NCBI GenBank assembly: GCA_946221825.1
Contig: CAMINA010000013.1
Location: forward strand, 1-16,533
From: an uncultured Nesterenkonia sp.
GTDB lineage: Bacteria > Actinomycetota > Actinomycetes > Actinomycetales > Micrococcaceae
Direction: 5' to 3'
Length of the DNA: 16,533 bases
Made by a program: the position numbers and the translations under genes. The notes beneath the pieces were generated by a model. It did not search any database and had not been told where the DNA came from. It worked only from the letters and a program-made list of their open reading frames with translations. The first letter of the stretch is position 1; each line of letters begins with the position of its first letter. This document shows, piece after piece, positions 7,036 to 13,035 of the stretch.

Positions 7036-7067
7036 CGGTCAGGACTGTTCTATACGGTCAGGACTGT
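7036..7067. repeat. 13-bp direct repeat over the adh stop codon
   Basis: CGGTCAGGACTGT occurs at 7036-7048 and again at 7055-7067, six bases apart. The second copy contains the stop codon of the zinc dehydrogenase (complement of 7058-7060). The repeat is perfect and probably arose by a small local duplication. Confidence 0.8.
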
Positions 7068-8245
7068 GGCTTCAGGACGACCTTGATGCAGCCGTCCTCC
7101 TTCTTCTGGAAGGTCTCGTAGGCTCCCGGCGCATCCTCCAGGGGCAGGGTATGGGTGACGAAATCATCGACACCCAGCGGATCCGCGTCGTCCTCCACGA
7201 GTGGGAGGATCTGATCCACCCAACGCTTCACGTTGGCCTGGCCCTGACTGACGGTGATCTGCTTGTCGAAGAGAGTCAGCAGGGGCAGGGGAGAGGCCTG
7301 CCCGCCGTAGACGCCGGAGAGGCTGATGGTTCCGCCGCGGCGGACGAGCTCGATGGAGGAGTACAGCGCGGCCAGGCGGTCCATACCCGCGTTCTCCATC
7401 ATCGACTGCCCCAACTTCTCCGGGGCATATTGGGCCGAGAGCTGGGCGAACTTTGCCATGACCCCCTGAGCACCTCCGTGAGCCTCCATGCCCACCGCGT
7501 CGACGACGGCGTCCACTCCACGGCCTTCGGTGGCCTCGCGGATGGACTCGACGGCGTCGTCGCTGAGGTCATATACCTCCACGCCGTGACGGGCGGCCAT
7601 GTCCCGGCGCTCCTTCTCCGGTTCGATGGCATAGACCTGCATGCCCTGATGGGCGGCGATGCGAGCCACGAACTGGCCGATCGGACCCAGGCCCATCACG
7701 GCCAGCGAATCTCCTGCGGAGGCGCCGGTGTAGGCCACGCCCTGCCACGCGGTGGGCAGCACATCGGAGAGGAAGAGATATCGCTGGTCCTCCAGCTGAT
7801 CGCCGACGGAGATGGGTCCGTAGTCGGCGTGGGGCACCCGCAGGTACTCGGCCTGTCCGCCGGGAATCTGCCCGTAGAGCTTGGAGTAGCCGAACAGGGG
7901 AGCACCCATGCCGGTTTCGGTGACCTGTGTGGTCTCACATTGGGTCTGCAGACCCCGGTCGCAGAAGAAGCAGCTGCCGCAGGCGATCTGAAAGGGGATC
8001 ACCACGCGGTCACCAACCGTCAGTCCGGTGTCCGGACCTGCTTCGACCACGCGGCCCATCGGTTCATGACCAACGATGTCGCCGGGTTCCATGAACGGAC
8101 CCATGACTTCATACAGGTGCAGGTCCGAGCCGCAGATAGCGGTGGAGGTCACCTCGATGATGGCGTCGTCGGGCTTCTGGATGGTCGGGTCCGGGACTGT
8201 CTCCACAGACATCTTGCGCGGACCCTGCCATGTCACTGCCTTCAT
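7058..8245 (-). CDS. Zinc-dependent alcohol dehydrogenase, formaldehyde dehydrogenase-like
   Basis: A 395-residue medium-chain dehydrogenase. Catalytic zinc ligands are Cys38 (AICGSDLH) and the His60-Glu61 region (GHEPMG). The structural zinc site is Cys89, Cys92, Cys95 and Cys103 (CGSCFFCDRGLQTQC). The Rossmann fold has GLGPIG near residue 190. The insertion reading DRLAALYSSIELVRRGGT and the LLTLFDKQI segment match the FDH_like subgroup, which resembles glutathione-independent formaldehyde dehydrogenases; the substrate is not settled by sequence. The start at 8245 is fixed by AGGAGG six bases upstream; the frame is open up to 8398 but that part lacks family character. It heads the probable operon adh-SDR-Rho_N-epimerase. 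A pair of dyads around 8362-8394 is the likely control region. Confidence 0.92.
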   Translation of the reverse strand: MKAVTWQGPRKMSVETVPDPTIQKPDDAIIEVTSTAICGSDLHLYEVMGPFMEPGDIVGHEPMGRVVEAGPDTGLTVGDRVVIPFQIACGSCFFCDRGLQTQCETTQVTETGMGAPLFGYSKLYGQIPGGQAEYLRVPHADYGPISVGDQLEDQRYLFLSDVLPTAWQGVAYTGASAGDSLAVMGLGPIGQFVARIAAHQGMQVYAIEPEKERRDMAARHGVEVYDLSDDAVESIREATEGRGVDAVVDAVGMEAHGGAQGVMAKFAQLSAQYAPEKLGQSMMENAGMDRLAALYSSIELVRRGGTISLSGVYGGQASPLPLLTLFDKQITVSQGQANVKRWVDQILPLVEDDADPLGVDDFVTHTLPLEDAPGAYETFQKKEDGCIKVVLKPQS

Positions 8246-8361
8246 GTGTTGCCTCCTGAGCCGATCGTGGAACGTGATCTGTGCGGAGGCGACGAGGGGA
8301 CACCCGTCGTGGGCTGTGAAGCTTGCTGAACGTACCTCGCCGAACCCCTGCATCACCCTGT

Positions 8362-8394
8362 GTGTGGCCACACTAATAGGTTCTGGCTCAGAAC
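8362..8394 (-). promoter_or_regulatory. Two perfect dyads around a -10-like element upstream of adh
   Basis: GTGTGGCCACAC (8362-8373) is a perfect 12-base palindrome. GTTCTG-GCT-CAGAAC (8380-8394) is a perfect 6+3+6 dyad. Between and touching them, the minus strand reads TATTAG (8378-8373), resembling a -10 element. This layout suits a promoter covered by repressor operators for the dehydrogenase operon, with a leader of about 120 bases. No regulator gene is adjacent. The rest of the 8246-8476 gap shows only an A6 run (8422-8427) and no gene. Confidence 0.5.
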
Positions 8395-8476
8395 ACACTG
8401 GTCATGAGGCCATCAGAGACCAAAAAAGTCGTGAACGATCGGACGTGAGATGGACGTGCCGCTGAACGGCCGGCTC

Positions 8477-8911
8477 TCAGCTGTTTGCAGGACGGCGGAG
8501 CATTCCGGTCAGTGCGCGACGGCCCAACAGGAACACTGCCAAGACCCCGCTGGCCACCAGGACGAACGAAAGCTGTGTGCCGCCGTCGGTGAACAGGGAG
8601 CGGAAGGTCATGCCGAAGATCACCGTGCCGAGCACCACGAGGATCCCCGTGGGCCAGATCCTGTTCGGGCTGGCCCAGGAGAAGGTCAGGAGCCAGCTCA
8701 GCGCCAGACCGAGCAGGAAGGGCCACGCTGTGCCGATGATCTCGGCGAGGCCGAGCCCAGAATCATGGGAACGATTGCCCAGCAGCGCGAACACCATCAC
8801 CAGGGCTGCATCACAGAGGAGGCAGAGTGCTGAATGCAACGGAGCGTCGGTGCGATGGGTCAGTGCTGGGTGGCGCTGTGCAGGACGGCGCTGTGACGGC
8901 TGAGAGCTCAT
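8477..8911 (-). CDS. DUF3054 family membrane protein
   Basis: A 144-residue integral membrane protein with a polar N-terminus (about 25 residues) and four hydrophobic segments near residues 27-45, 57-77, 88-106 and 113-131. ALVMVFALLGNRSHDSGLGL, then EIIGTAWPFLLGLALSWLLT, the PTG motif and SFVLVASGVLAVFLLGRR match the DUF3054 pattern in Actinobacteria. No enzymatic motif is visible and the family's function is unknown. No Shine-Dalgarno sequence precedes the ATG; instead TAGACT ends six bases upstream, suggesting a leaderless transcript. It is separated from the adh operon by more than 230 bases and diverges from the methyltransferase gene. Confidence 0.85.
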   Translation of the reverse strand: MSSQPSQRRPAQRHPALTHRTDAPLHSALCLLCDAALVMVFALLGNRSHDSGLGLAEIIGTAWPFLLGLALSWLLTFSWASPNRIWPTGILVVLGTVIFGMTFRSLFTDGGTQLSFVLVASGVLAVFLLGRRALTGMLRRPANS

Positions 8912-8923
8912 AGGTTCAGTCTA
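8912..8923 (-). promoter_or_regulatory. -10 element of a leaderless promoter for the DUF3054 gene
   Basis: On the minus strand TAGACT (8923-8918) fits the TANNNT -10 pattern and is followed by six bases and then the start codon at 8911. No ribosome-binding site is present. A -35 element is not obvious. Confidence 0.45.
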
Positions 8924-8945
8924 GGAGAGGCGCTCCTGGGGATTA

Positions 8946-8973
8946 GGTTGACATAATGTAGATTATCGGTTGA
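8946..8973. other. Candidate dif site (XerC/XerD recombination site)
   Basis: A 28-bp AT-rich island in a GC-rich intergenic region has the 11-6-11 architecture of dif. On the plus strand the halves are GGTTGACATAA (8946-8956) and TTATCGGTTGA (8963-8973), around the hexamer TGTAGA (8957-8962). Read on the minus strand, the XerD-side half TTATGTCAACC matches the E. coli TTATGTTAAAT half at 8 of 11 positions, and the XerC-side half ends in CGATAA where E. coli has GCATAA. dif is where XerCD resolves chromosome dimers at the replication terminus. It lies between two divergent housekeeping genes, as expected for a non-coding site. An accessory-element Xer attachment site is the alternative. Confidence 0.6.
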
Positions 8974-9102
8974 TCAGGATGCCGTCGACAGTGGGGTGAT
9001 ATCCCTGCTCTGCAGTGCTTCACAGCGTCGGGCTCATGCTGAACGGCAGGCCCTGACCTGCACGCCGGATGCCTGGCCACGCCAGAGACGCAGAATGCGG
9101 GA

Positions 9103-9116
9103 TACTCTGGGACGCG
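9103..9116 (+). promoter_or_regulatory. -10-like element close to the methyltransferase start
   Basis: TACTCT (9103-9108) fits the TANNNT pattern and ends eight bases before the ATG at 9117, with no Shine-Dalgarno sequence between. This suggests a leaderless or nearly leaderless transcript and supports 9117 as the start. The rest of the 8974-9102 gap shows nothing else I can assign. Confidence 0.35.
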
Positions 9117-9956
9117 ATGAGCGATCTCTGGCCACTGAGCTGCCCACACTGTTCCGCCGCTATGAGTCTCGTCGTCGAGGACGACCGACTGCGCGGCCTG
9201 GACTGCCCCTCTGGACACCATTTCACGGCCGCCAAGCAGGGTTATGTCAACTTATTGGTGGGACGAGGAAACTCTTCCACGCCGGACAGCTCAGAGATGA
9301 TCATGGCACGGGAACGCGTCCAGCGAGCAGGTCTGTTCGATCTGGTCGCGCTGAAGCTCAACGCTGTTCTGGATGAGCACGTCCCTGAGGCGACGATGAT
9401 CCTCGACGCCGGCACAGGGACCGGACACTATCTGCATGAGATCCTCGATGCGCATCCGCAGCTGCGCGGCATCGGCCTGGATCTCTCCGGCGCAGGCCTG
9501 AAACGTGCCGCCAAACACGAACAGTGCTTAGCCTTGGCGTGGGATCTGTGGAAGCCTCTCCCCCTCGATGACCACAGCGTCGACGCCGTGCTCGACGTCT
9601 TCGCCCCGCGCAACCCGCAGGAATACGCGCGCGTGCTGCGCAGCTCAGGGGCAGCCGTCGTCGTGACGCCGCGCAGCGGGCACCTGGCCGAGCTCGCTGA
9701 GACCGGCCTGCTCGGTCAGCAGGAGGACAAGCATGAGAACCTGCTGGCCCAGATGCGGCCCGTCTTCGGAGATCCGGCAGCCCACAGTACAGTGACCAGC
9801 ACGCTTCCGGTGGAGGACGATGAGGCCGCCGATGTGGTCATGATGGGGCCGGCAGGTCACCACCGCGACCGCACCGAGGTCCTGGCGGCCATCACAGATC
9901 AGGAGATCTGGTCGGTGACCGTGGACGTGGACATCACCCTGTGGACGGTGGGCTGA
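9117..9956 (+). CDS. RlmA-type 23S rRNA (guanine-N1)-methyltransferase
   Basis: A 279-residue protein of the RlmA family, which methylates N1 of a guanine in hairpin 35 of 23S rRNA (G745 in E. coli RlmA-I, G748 in Gram-positive RlmA-II such as TlrB). The N-terminal zinc finger is visible as Cys9, Cys12, Cys30 and His34 (LSCPHC ... LDCPSGHHF), followed by the family phrase AAKQGYVNLLVGR and SSEMIMARERVQRAG. The SAM-binding motif I is ILDAGTGTG at about residues 95-103, then GIGLDLSGAGLKRAAK and DAVLDVFAPRNPQEYARVL. Length is normal. I start at 9117 because family sequence begins there; the frame could begin at 9069 but those 16 codons look non-coding. Members affect macrolide binding and some confer resistance; sequence alone does not show whether this one targets G745 or G748. 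Confidence 0.88.
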   Translation: MSDLWPLSCPHCSAAMSLVVEDDRLRGLDCPSGHHFTAAKQGYVNLLVGRGNSSTPDSSEMIMARERVQRAGLFDLVALKLNAVLDEHVPEATMILDAGTGTGHYLHEILDAHPQLRGIGLDLSGAGLKRAAKHEQCLALAWDLWKPLPLDDHSVDAVLDVFAPRNPQEYARVLRSSGAAVVVTPRSGHLAELAETGLLGQQEDKHENLLAQMRPVFGDPAAHSTVTSTLPVEDDEAADVVMMGPAGHHRDRTEVLAAITDQEIWSVTVDVDITLWTVG

Positions 9957-9984
9957 GCACCTCGACGCCGCACTGCCGCCTCGA

Positions 9985-9996
9985 TAGGGTGAAGCC
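9985..9996 (+). promoter_or_regulatory. -10 element of a leaderless promoter for nfeD
   Basis: TAGGGT (9985-9990) fits TANNNT and is followed by exactly six bases (GAAGCC) and the ATG at 9997. There is no good Shine-Dalgarno sequence at the usual distance. This would give the nfeD-SPFH pair its own promoter separate from the methyltransferase 40 bases upstream. Confidence 0.4.
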
Positions 9997-10482
9997 ATGA
10001 TCGAATGGTTCAGCGAGAATCTGTGGGCCGCCTGGCTCGCGCTGGCCTTCGTGCTGCTGCTCTTCGAGATCTTCATGCTCGATCTGCTGTTCCTCATGTT
10101 GGCGGCAGGCGCCGGAGCAGCGACCACAGTGGCTCTGGCCGATGGGCCCCCATGGCTGCAGGTCGTTGCGGGGTCTGCCACTGCGCTGCTCATGCTCGGA
10201 GCCGTACGTCCCGTAGCACTGAAGCACCTGAAGAAGGGCCCTGAGGCTCAGCTGACCAATGTGGACCGCATGGCCGGTTTGGAAGCGATCACCCTGGAGC
10301 CCATCACGGAGGCCTCCGGCCTAGCCGAGGTGGACGGTGACACCTGGACGGCCCGTGCCGCCGGCGACTTCCGGATCGAACCCGGGACCACTGCCCTCGT
10401 GGACTCCGTCGAAGGTGCCACGGTCTATCTCAAGCCGATCCTCGGCATCGAATGGAATGAAGAAGGAACGGTGACTCCATGA
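9997..10482 (+). CDS. NfeD family membrane protein
   Basis: A 161-residue short-form NfeD protein. The N-terminal half contains hydrophobic segments at about residues 10-30, 32-50 and 55-75 (LALAFVLLLFEIFMLDLLFL, MLAAGAGAATTVAL, VVAGSATALLMLGAV). The C-terminal part, from residue 88 or so, is the OB-fold domain, with the typical pattern GLEAITLEPI, GLAEVDGDTWTARA and VEGATVYLKPI. The N-terminal ClpP-like serine protease domain of long NfeD proteins is absent, as usual for this form. NfeD OB-fold proteins work with SPFH proteins in membrane microdomains, and the next gene is exactly such a partner, overlapping by four bases (ATGA at 10479), which implies coupled translation. Confidence 0.92.
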   Translation: MIEWFSENLWAAWLALAFVLLLFEIFMLDLLFLMLAAGAGAATTVALADGPPWLQVVAGSATALLMLGAVRPVALKHLKKGPEAQLTNVDRMAGLEAITLEPITEASGLAEVDGDTWTARAAGDFRIEPGTTALVDSVEGATVYLKPILGIEWNEEGTVTP

Positions 10483-11768
10483 ACGTAGCACTCGTCGTCG
10501 TACTGCTGGCCCTGATCGCCTTTGTTGTGGCGATTCTGGTCAACAGCGTCAAGATCGTCCCGCAGGCGCGCTCCGGCATCATCGAGCGGCTCGGCAAATA
10601 CCAGCGCACGCAGGGGCCAGGCCTGACCCTGCTGGTGCCGTTCGTCGACCGACTCCTCCCGATGCTGGACATGCGAGAACAGGTCGTCTCCTTCCCGCCT
10701 CAGCCGGTGATCACGGAGGACAACCTGGTGGTCTCGATCGACACTGTGGTCTACTTCCAGATCACCGACCCCAAGGCTGCCACGTACGAGATCCAGAACT
10801 ACATCGTGGCTGTGGAGCAGCTGACCACCACCACGCTGCGCAACGTGGTCGGCGGCATGAACCTCGAGGAGGCCCTGACCTCTCGCGACACGATCAACTC
10901 GATGCTCCGCGGTGAGCTGGACAAGGTCACCGGCCGTTGGGGCATCCGCGTGGCGCGTGTGGAGCTCAAAGCCATCGACCCGCCGCACAGCATCCAGGAC
11001 TCCATGGAGCAGCAGATGCGCGCCGAACGCGATCGCCGCGCTGCGATCCTCACTGCCGAAGGAACCAAGCAGTCTGCCATCCTCACCGCAGAGGGTGAGC
11101 GGCAGGCCGCCATCCTCGCCGCCGAAGGTGAGGCTCAGGCACGCATCCTGGGGGCCAATGCTGAAGCTCAGGCGATTGAGACTGTCTTCCACGCGGTGCA
11201 CGACTCGGAGCCCGGCCCCGAGCTGCTCTCCTACCAGTACCTGCAGACCCTTCCTCAGATTGCGAAGTCCGACTCCAACACGATGTGGGTCATCCCCGGT
11301 GAGTTCGGTGAGGCGTTGAAGAGCCTCTCGGGCGCCTTCGGCGGCGAATCGGCTCCCCCTCAGGACGGGCTGAGCTTCGACGAGCGGGAGAAGGAACGGG
11401 CCGCCCGCGCCGAACGCCTGAAGCAGCGCCGGCAGGAGAAGGCTGAGGAAGCAGGTGAGCGCAAGGGCAAGCCGGCCATCTCCGATGCCATCGCAGATCT
11501 GGCAGAGTCGGCCCGCACGACCTCGGTGACCGATGGCAATCCGAGCTATGTCAGCTCTGAGGAGCTCGAAGAGGCGGCGCGCAAGGCTGAGTCCGGGCGC
11601 AAGGGTCTGCAGTACGACGATCAGCAGTCCCTGGCCTGGGAGCAGCAGGACCAGACGCAGCCTCCCCAGCAGCCCGAGGGACCGGACCAGCAGGGCTCCG
11701 AGGCTTTCGGGCAGCAGGACCAGCAGGGTCAGTGGCAGAATCCCCCGCAGCAGAGGAATAATTCCTGA
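10479..11768 (+). CDS. SPFH domain (stomatin/prohibitin-like) membrane protein
   Basis: A 429-residue SPFH protein of the QmcA/stomatin type. One N-terminal transmembrane helix (residues 3-21) is followed by the SPFH domain (about 25-180): VPQARSGIIERLGKYQRTQG, PGLTLLVPFVDRLLPMLDMR, ITEDNLVVSIDTVVYFQITD and LRNVVGGMNLEEALTSRDTI. The helical part contains three 11-residue units, ILTAEGTKQSA, ILTAEGERQAA and ILAAEGEAQAR (residues 190-222), typical of coiled-coil oligomerisation in this family. The conserved LSYQYLQTLPQIA follows. From about residue 300 the tail is charged, and the last ~50 residues are very rich in Gln, Pro and Gly (QPPQQPEGPDQQGSE), a low-complexity end that standard QmcA lacks. 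Such proteins organise membrane microdomains. It is coupled to nfeD by the ATGA overlap, and its 3' end carries the putative rbpA promoter. Confidence 0.93.
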   Translation: MNVALVVVLLALIAFVVAILVNSVKIVPQARSGIIERLGKYQRTQGPGLTLLVPFVDRLLPMLDMREQVVSFPPQPVITEDNLVVSIDTVVYFQITDPKAATYEIQNYIVAVEQLTTTTLRNVVGGMNLEEALTSRDTINSMLRGELDKVTGRWGIRVARVELKAIDPPHSIQDSMEQQMRAERDRRAAILTAEGTKQSAILTAEGERQAAILAAEGEAQARILGANAEAQAIETVFHAVHDSEPGPELLSYQYLQTLPQIAKSDSNTMWVIPGEFGEALKSLSGAFGGESAPPQDGLSFDEREKERAARAERLKQRRQEKAEEAGERKGKPAISDAIADLAESARTTSVTDGNPSYVSSEELEEAARKAESGRKGLQYDDQQSLAWEQQDQTQPPQQPEGPDQQGSEAFGQQDQQGQWQNPPQQRNNS

Positions 11769-11782
11769 GCGTTCTTCTGTTG
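11755..11782 (+). promoter_or_regulatory. Putative sigma-R/SigH-type promoter of rbpA
   Basis: GGAAT (11755-11759), nineteen bases, then GTTG (11779-11782) match the GGAAT-N18/19-GTT consensus of the thiol-stress sigma factor (SigR in Streptomyces, SigH in mycobacteria). rbpA is a known SigR target in Streptomyces coelicolor. The -35 box overlaps the end of the SPFH gene and is part of the palindrome GGAAT-A-ATTCC. A 7-bp hairpin (TTCTTCT 11772-11778 with AGAAGAA 11790-11796) overlaps the -10 side. Distance to the rbpA start leaves a leader of about 35 bases. Confidence 0.55.
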
Positions 11783-11824
11783 TAGACCGAGAAGAATGCT
11801 GTCCCGAGAGCTGGAGGAAGAGCT

Positions 11825-12172
11825 ATGAGCGATCGCAGTCTGCGCGGTATGCGCCTGGGTGCGCAGTCGATGGAGACCGAGCAGGGTGTGGAGCCGGCTC
11901 CGCGTCAGGACGTGGAGTATGTCTGCGAGGACGGCGAGAAGATCGTCGTCACCTTCTCCGCCGACGCCGAGATCCCTCCCACCTGGACCTCGCCCACGGG
12001 CAAGGAGGGCGTCCTGGTGGACGGCTCCAAGCCCGACGAGACTCCGGACAAGCCGGTCCGTACTCACTGGGACATGCTGCTGGAGCGCCGCTCCGAGGAG
12101 GAGCTCGAGCAGATCCTGCAGGACCGTCTGAAGATTCTGCGTGAACGGCGCGGCGAGAAGGTCGACGCCTGA
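11825..12172 (+). CDS. rbpA: RNA polymerase-binding protein RbpA
   Basis: A 115-residue RbpA, the actinobacterial general transcription factor that binds the primary sigma factor and stabilises the open complex. The N-terminal tail SDRSLRGMRLGAQSMETE, the core domain (VEYVCEDGEKIVVTFSADAE, then IPPTWTSPTGKEG), the linker and the sigma interaction domain RTHWDMLLERRSEEELEQIL (residues 79-98) are all present. Cys34 is kept, but the other zinc-ligand positions of the Streptomyces protein appear as non-ligand residues (SPTG where CxxC would lie), so this version probably binds no zinc, like the mycobacterial one. GGAGGAAG provides a strong ribosome-binding site. A SigR-like promoter lies upstream and a 20-bp hairpin downstream. 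Confidence 0.96.
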   Translation: MSDRSLRGMRLGAQSMETEQGVEPAPRQDVEYVCEDGEKIVVTFSADAEIPPTWTSPTGKEGVLVDGSKPDETPDKPVRTHWDMLLERRSEEELEQILQDRLKILRERRGEKVDA

Positions 12173-12190
12173 GCGTCGACTCCCCGCCCC

Positions 12191-12234
12191 CATAGACAGG
12201 CCCCCGTCGGTTGTCCGACGGGGGCCTGTCTATG
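12191..12234. terminator. Bidirectional terminator between rbpA and ppm
   Basis: CATAGACAGGCCCCCGTCGG (12191-12210) pairs perfectly with the complementary arm at 12215-12234 around a TTGT loop, a 20-bp stem. It begins 18 bases after the rbpA stop and ends 15 bases before the convergent ppm stop, so it should serve both transcripts. Confidence 0.9.
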
Positions 12235-12249
12235 TCTGGGGTCAGTGCC

Positions 12250-12984
12250 TCACGGCGCGCCCAACTTCTGGACCAAGGTCTGGCCGCGGGCTCGCAGGCC
12301 CCACCTGGTCACATTGGCCATGGCTTCCACGACGATGTCCGAGCTCATCTTGGAGGCCCCGAGAGTACGCTCCACGAACGTGATCGGCACCTCGGCGATG
12401 GTCTTGCGCTGACGGGCGACGCGGAAGGTCATATCCACTTGGAATCCGTATCCCACCGACTCGATGCTGGAGAGATCGATGTCCTCCAACGTGCTCCGGC
12501 GGAACGCGCGGTAGCCCGCGGTGATGTCACGGACCTTCAGGCCCAACATGGTGCGTGAATAGAGGCTGCCGGCGCGGGAGATCAGTTTACGGTGAAGCGG
12601 CCAGTTGACTACGGAACCGCCGGGAACCCAGCGGGAGCCGATGACCAGATCAGCCTCATCCACCGCGGCCAGCAGCGCCGGCAGCTGTTCGGGCTGGTGG
12701 GATCCGTCGGCGTCGAGTTCGACGAAGACGTCGTAGTCGCGCTCCAGGCCCCAGCCGAAGCCGGCGATGTAGGCGCCGCCGAGGCCGTTCTTCTGGGTGC
12801 GATGCAACACATGGATCTGTGGATCCGCGGCATGCATCTCTTCGGCCAGGTCCCCGGTGCCGTCAGGGCTGTTGTCGTCGACGATCAGTACGTCGGACTC
12901 CGGAACAGCGGCGCGAAGCCGCTCCACCGTGATCGGCAGTGCCTCGATCTCGTTATAGGTCGGGATGATCGTCAGAGTCTTCAC
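12250..12984 (-). CDS. ppm1: Polyprenol monophosphomannose synthase (GT2)
   Basis: A 244-residue GT-A family 2 glycosyltransferase that transfers mannose from GDP-mannose to polyprenyl phosphate, the donor for lipoglycan and protein mannosylation at the membrane. Motifs in order: IIPTYNE (6-12), IVDDNSPDGT (34-43), KNGLGGAYIAGFGWGL, the metal-binding DADGSHQPEQ (91-100), VIGSRWVPGGSVVNWP (114-129), then SRAGSLYSRTMLGLKVRDIT and TAGYRAFRR. It lacks C-terminal membrane helices, as in single-domain Ppm1 enzymes; in some mycobacteria the enzyme is fused to or paired with an apolipoprotein N-acyltransferase, not seen here. The start is a GTG at 12984 with a poor ribosome-binding site, set by the family N-terminus. 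It lies 51 bases after the amidohydrolase-like gene; TAGACT over that gene's stop (13038-13033) could be a -10 element. Confidence 0.93.
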   Translation of the reverse strand: MKTLTIIPTYNEIEALPITVERLRAAVPESDVLIVDDNSPDGTGDLAEEMHAADPQIHVLHRTQKNGLGGAYIAGFGWGLERDYDVFVELDADGSHQPEQLPALLAAVDEADLVIGSRWVPGGSVVNWPLHRKLISRAGSLYSRTMLGLKVRDITAGYRAFRRSTLEDIDLSSIESVGYGFQVDMTFRVARQRKTIAEVPITFVERTLGASKMSSDIVVEAMANVTRWGLRARGQTLVQKLGAP

Positions 12985-13035
12985 AGGTGACTTCGTGCCC
13001 TTCTGCTGCTGGTACGTCGGTGAGGCGGGGACAGT

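Noticed and set aside
6752..8329. A 525-codon plus-strand frame opposite the SDR and zinc dehydrogenase
   Set aside because: Both genes on the other strand have complete catalytic motifs; the long antisense frame is the usual effect of high third-position GC.
8246..8398. N-terminal extension of the zinc dehydrogenase to 8398
   Set aside because: The 51 extra residues have no family character and would cover the AGGAGG site and the dyad region.
8400..8476. Terminator for the DUF3054 gene using the T6 run on the minus strand
   Set aside because: No convincing stem precedes the T run; only 3-4 bp pairings can be drawn.
10425..11201. A 258-codon minus-strand frame opposite the SPFH gene
   Set aside because: Shadow of the conserved SPFH domain; repeats in it only mirror the AEG repeats.
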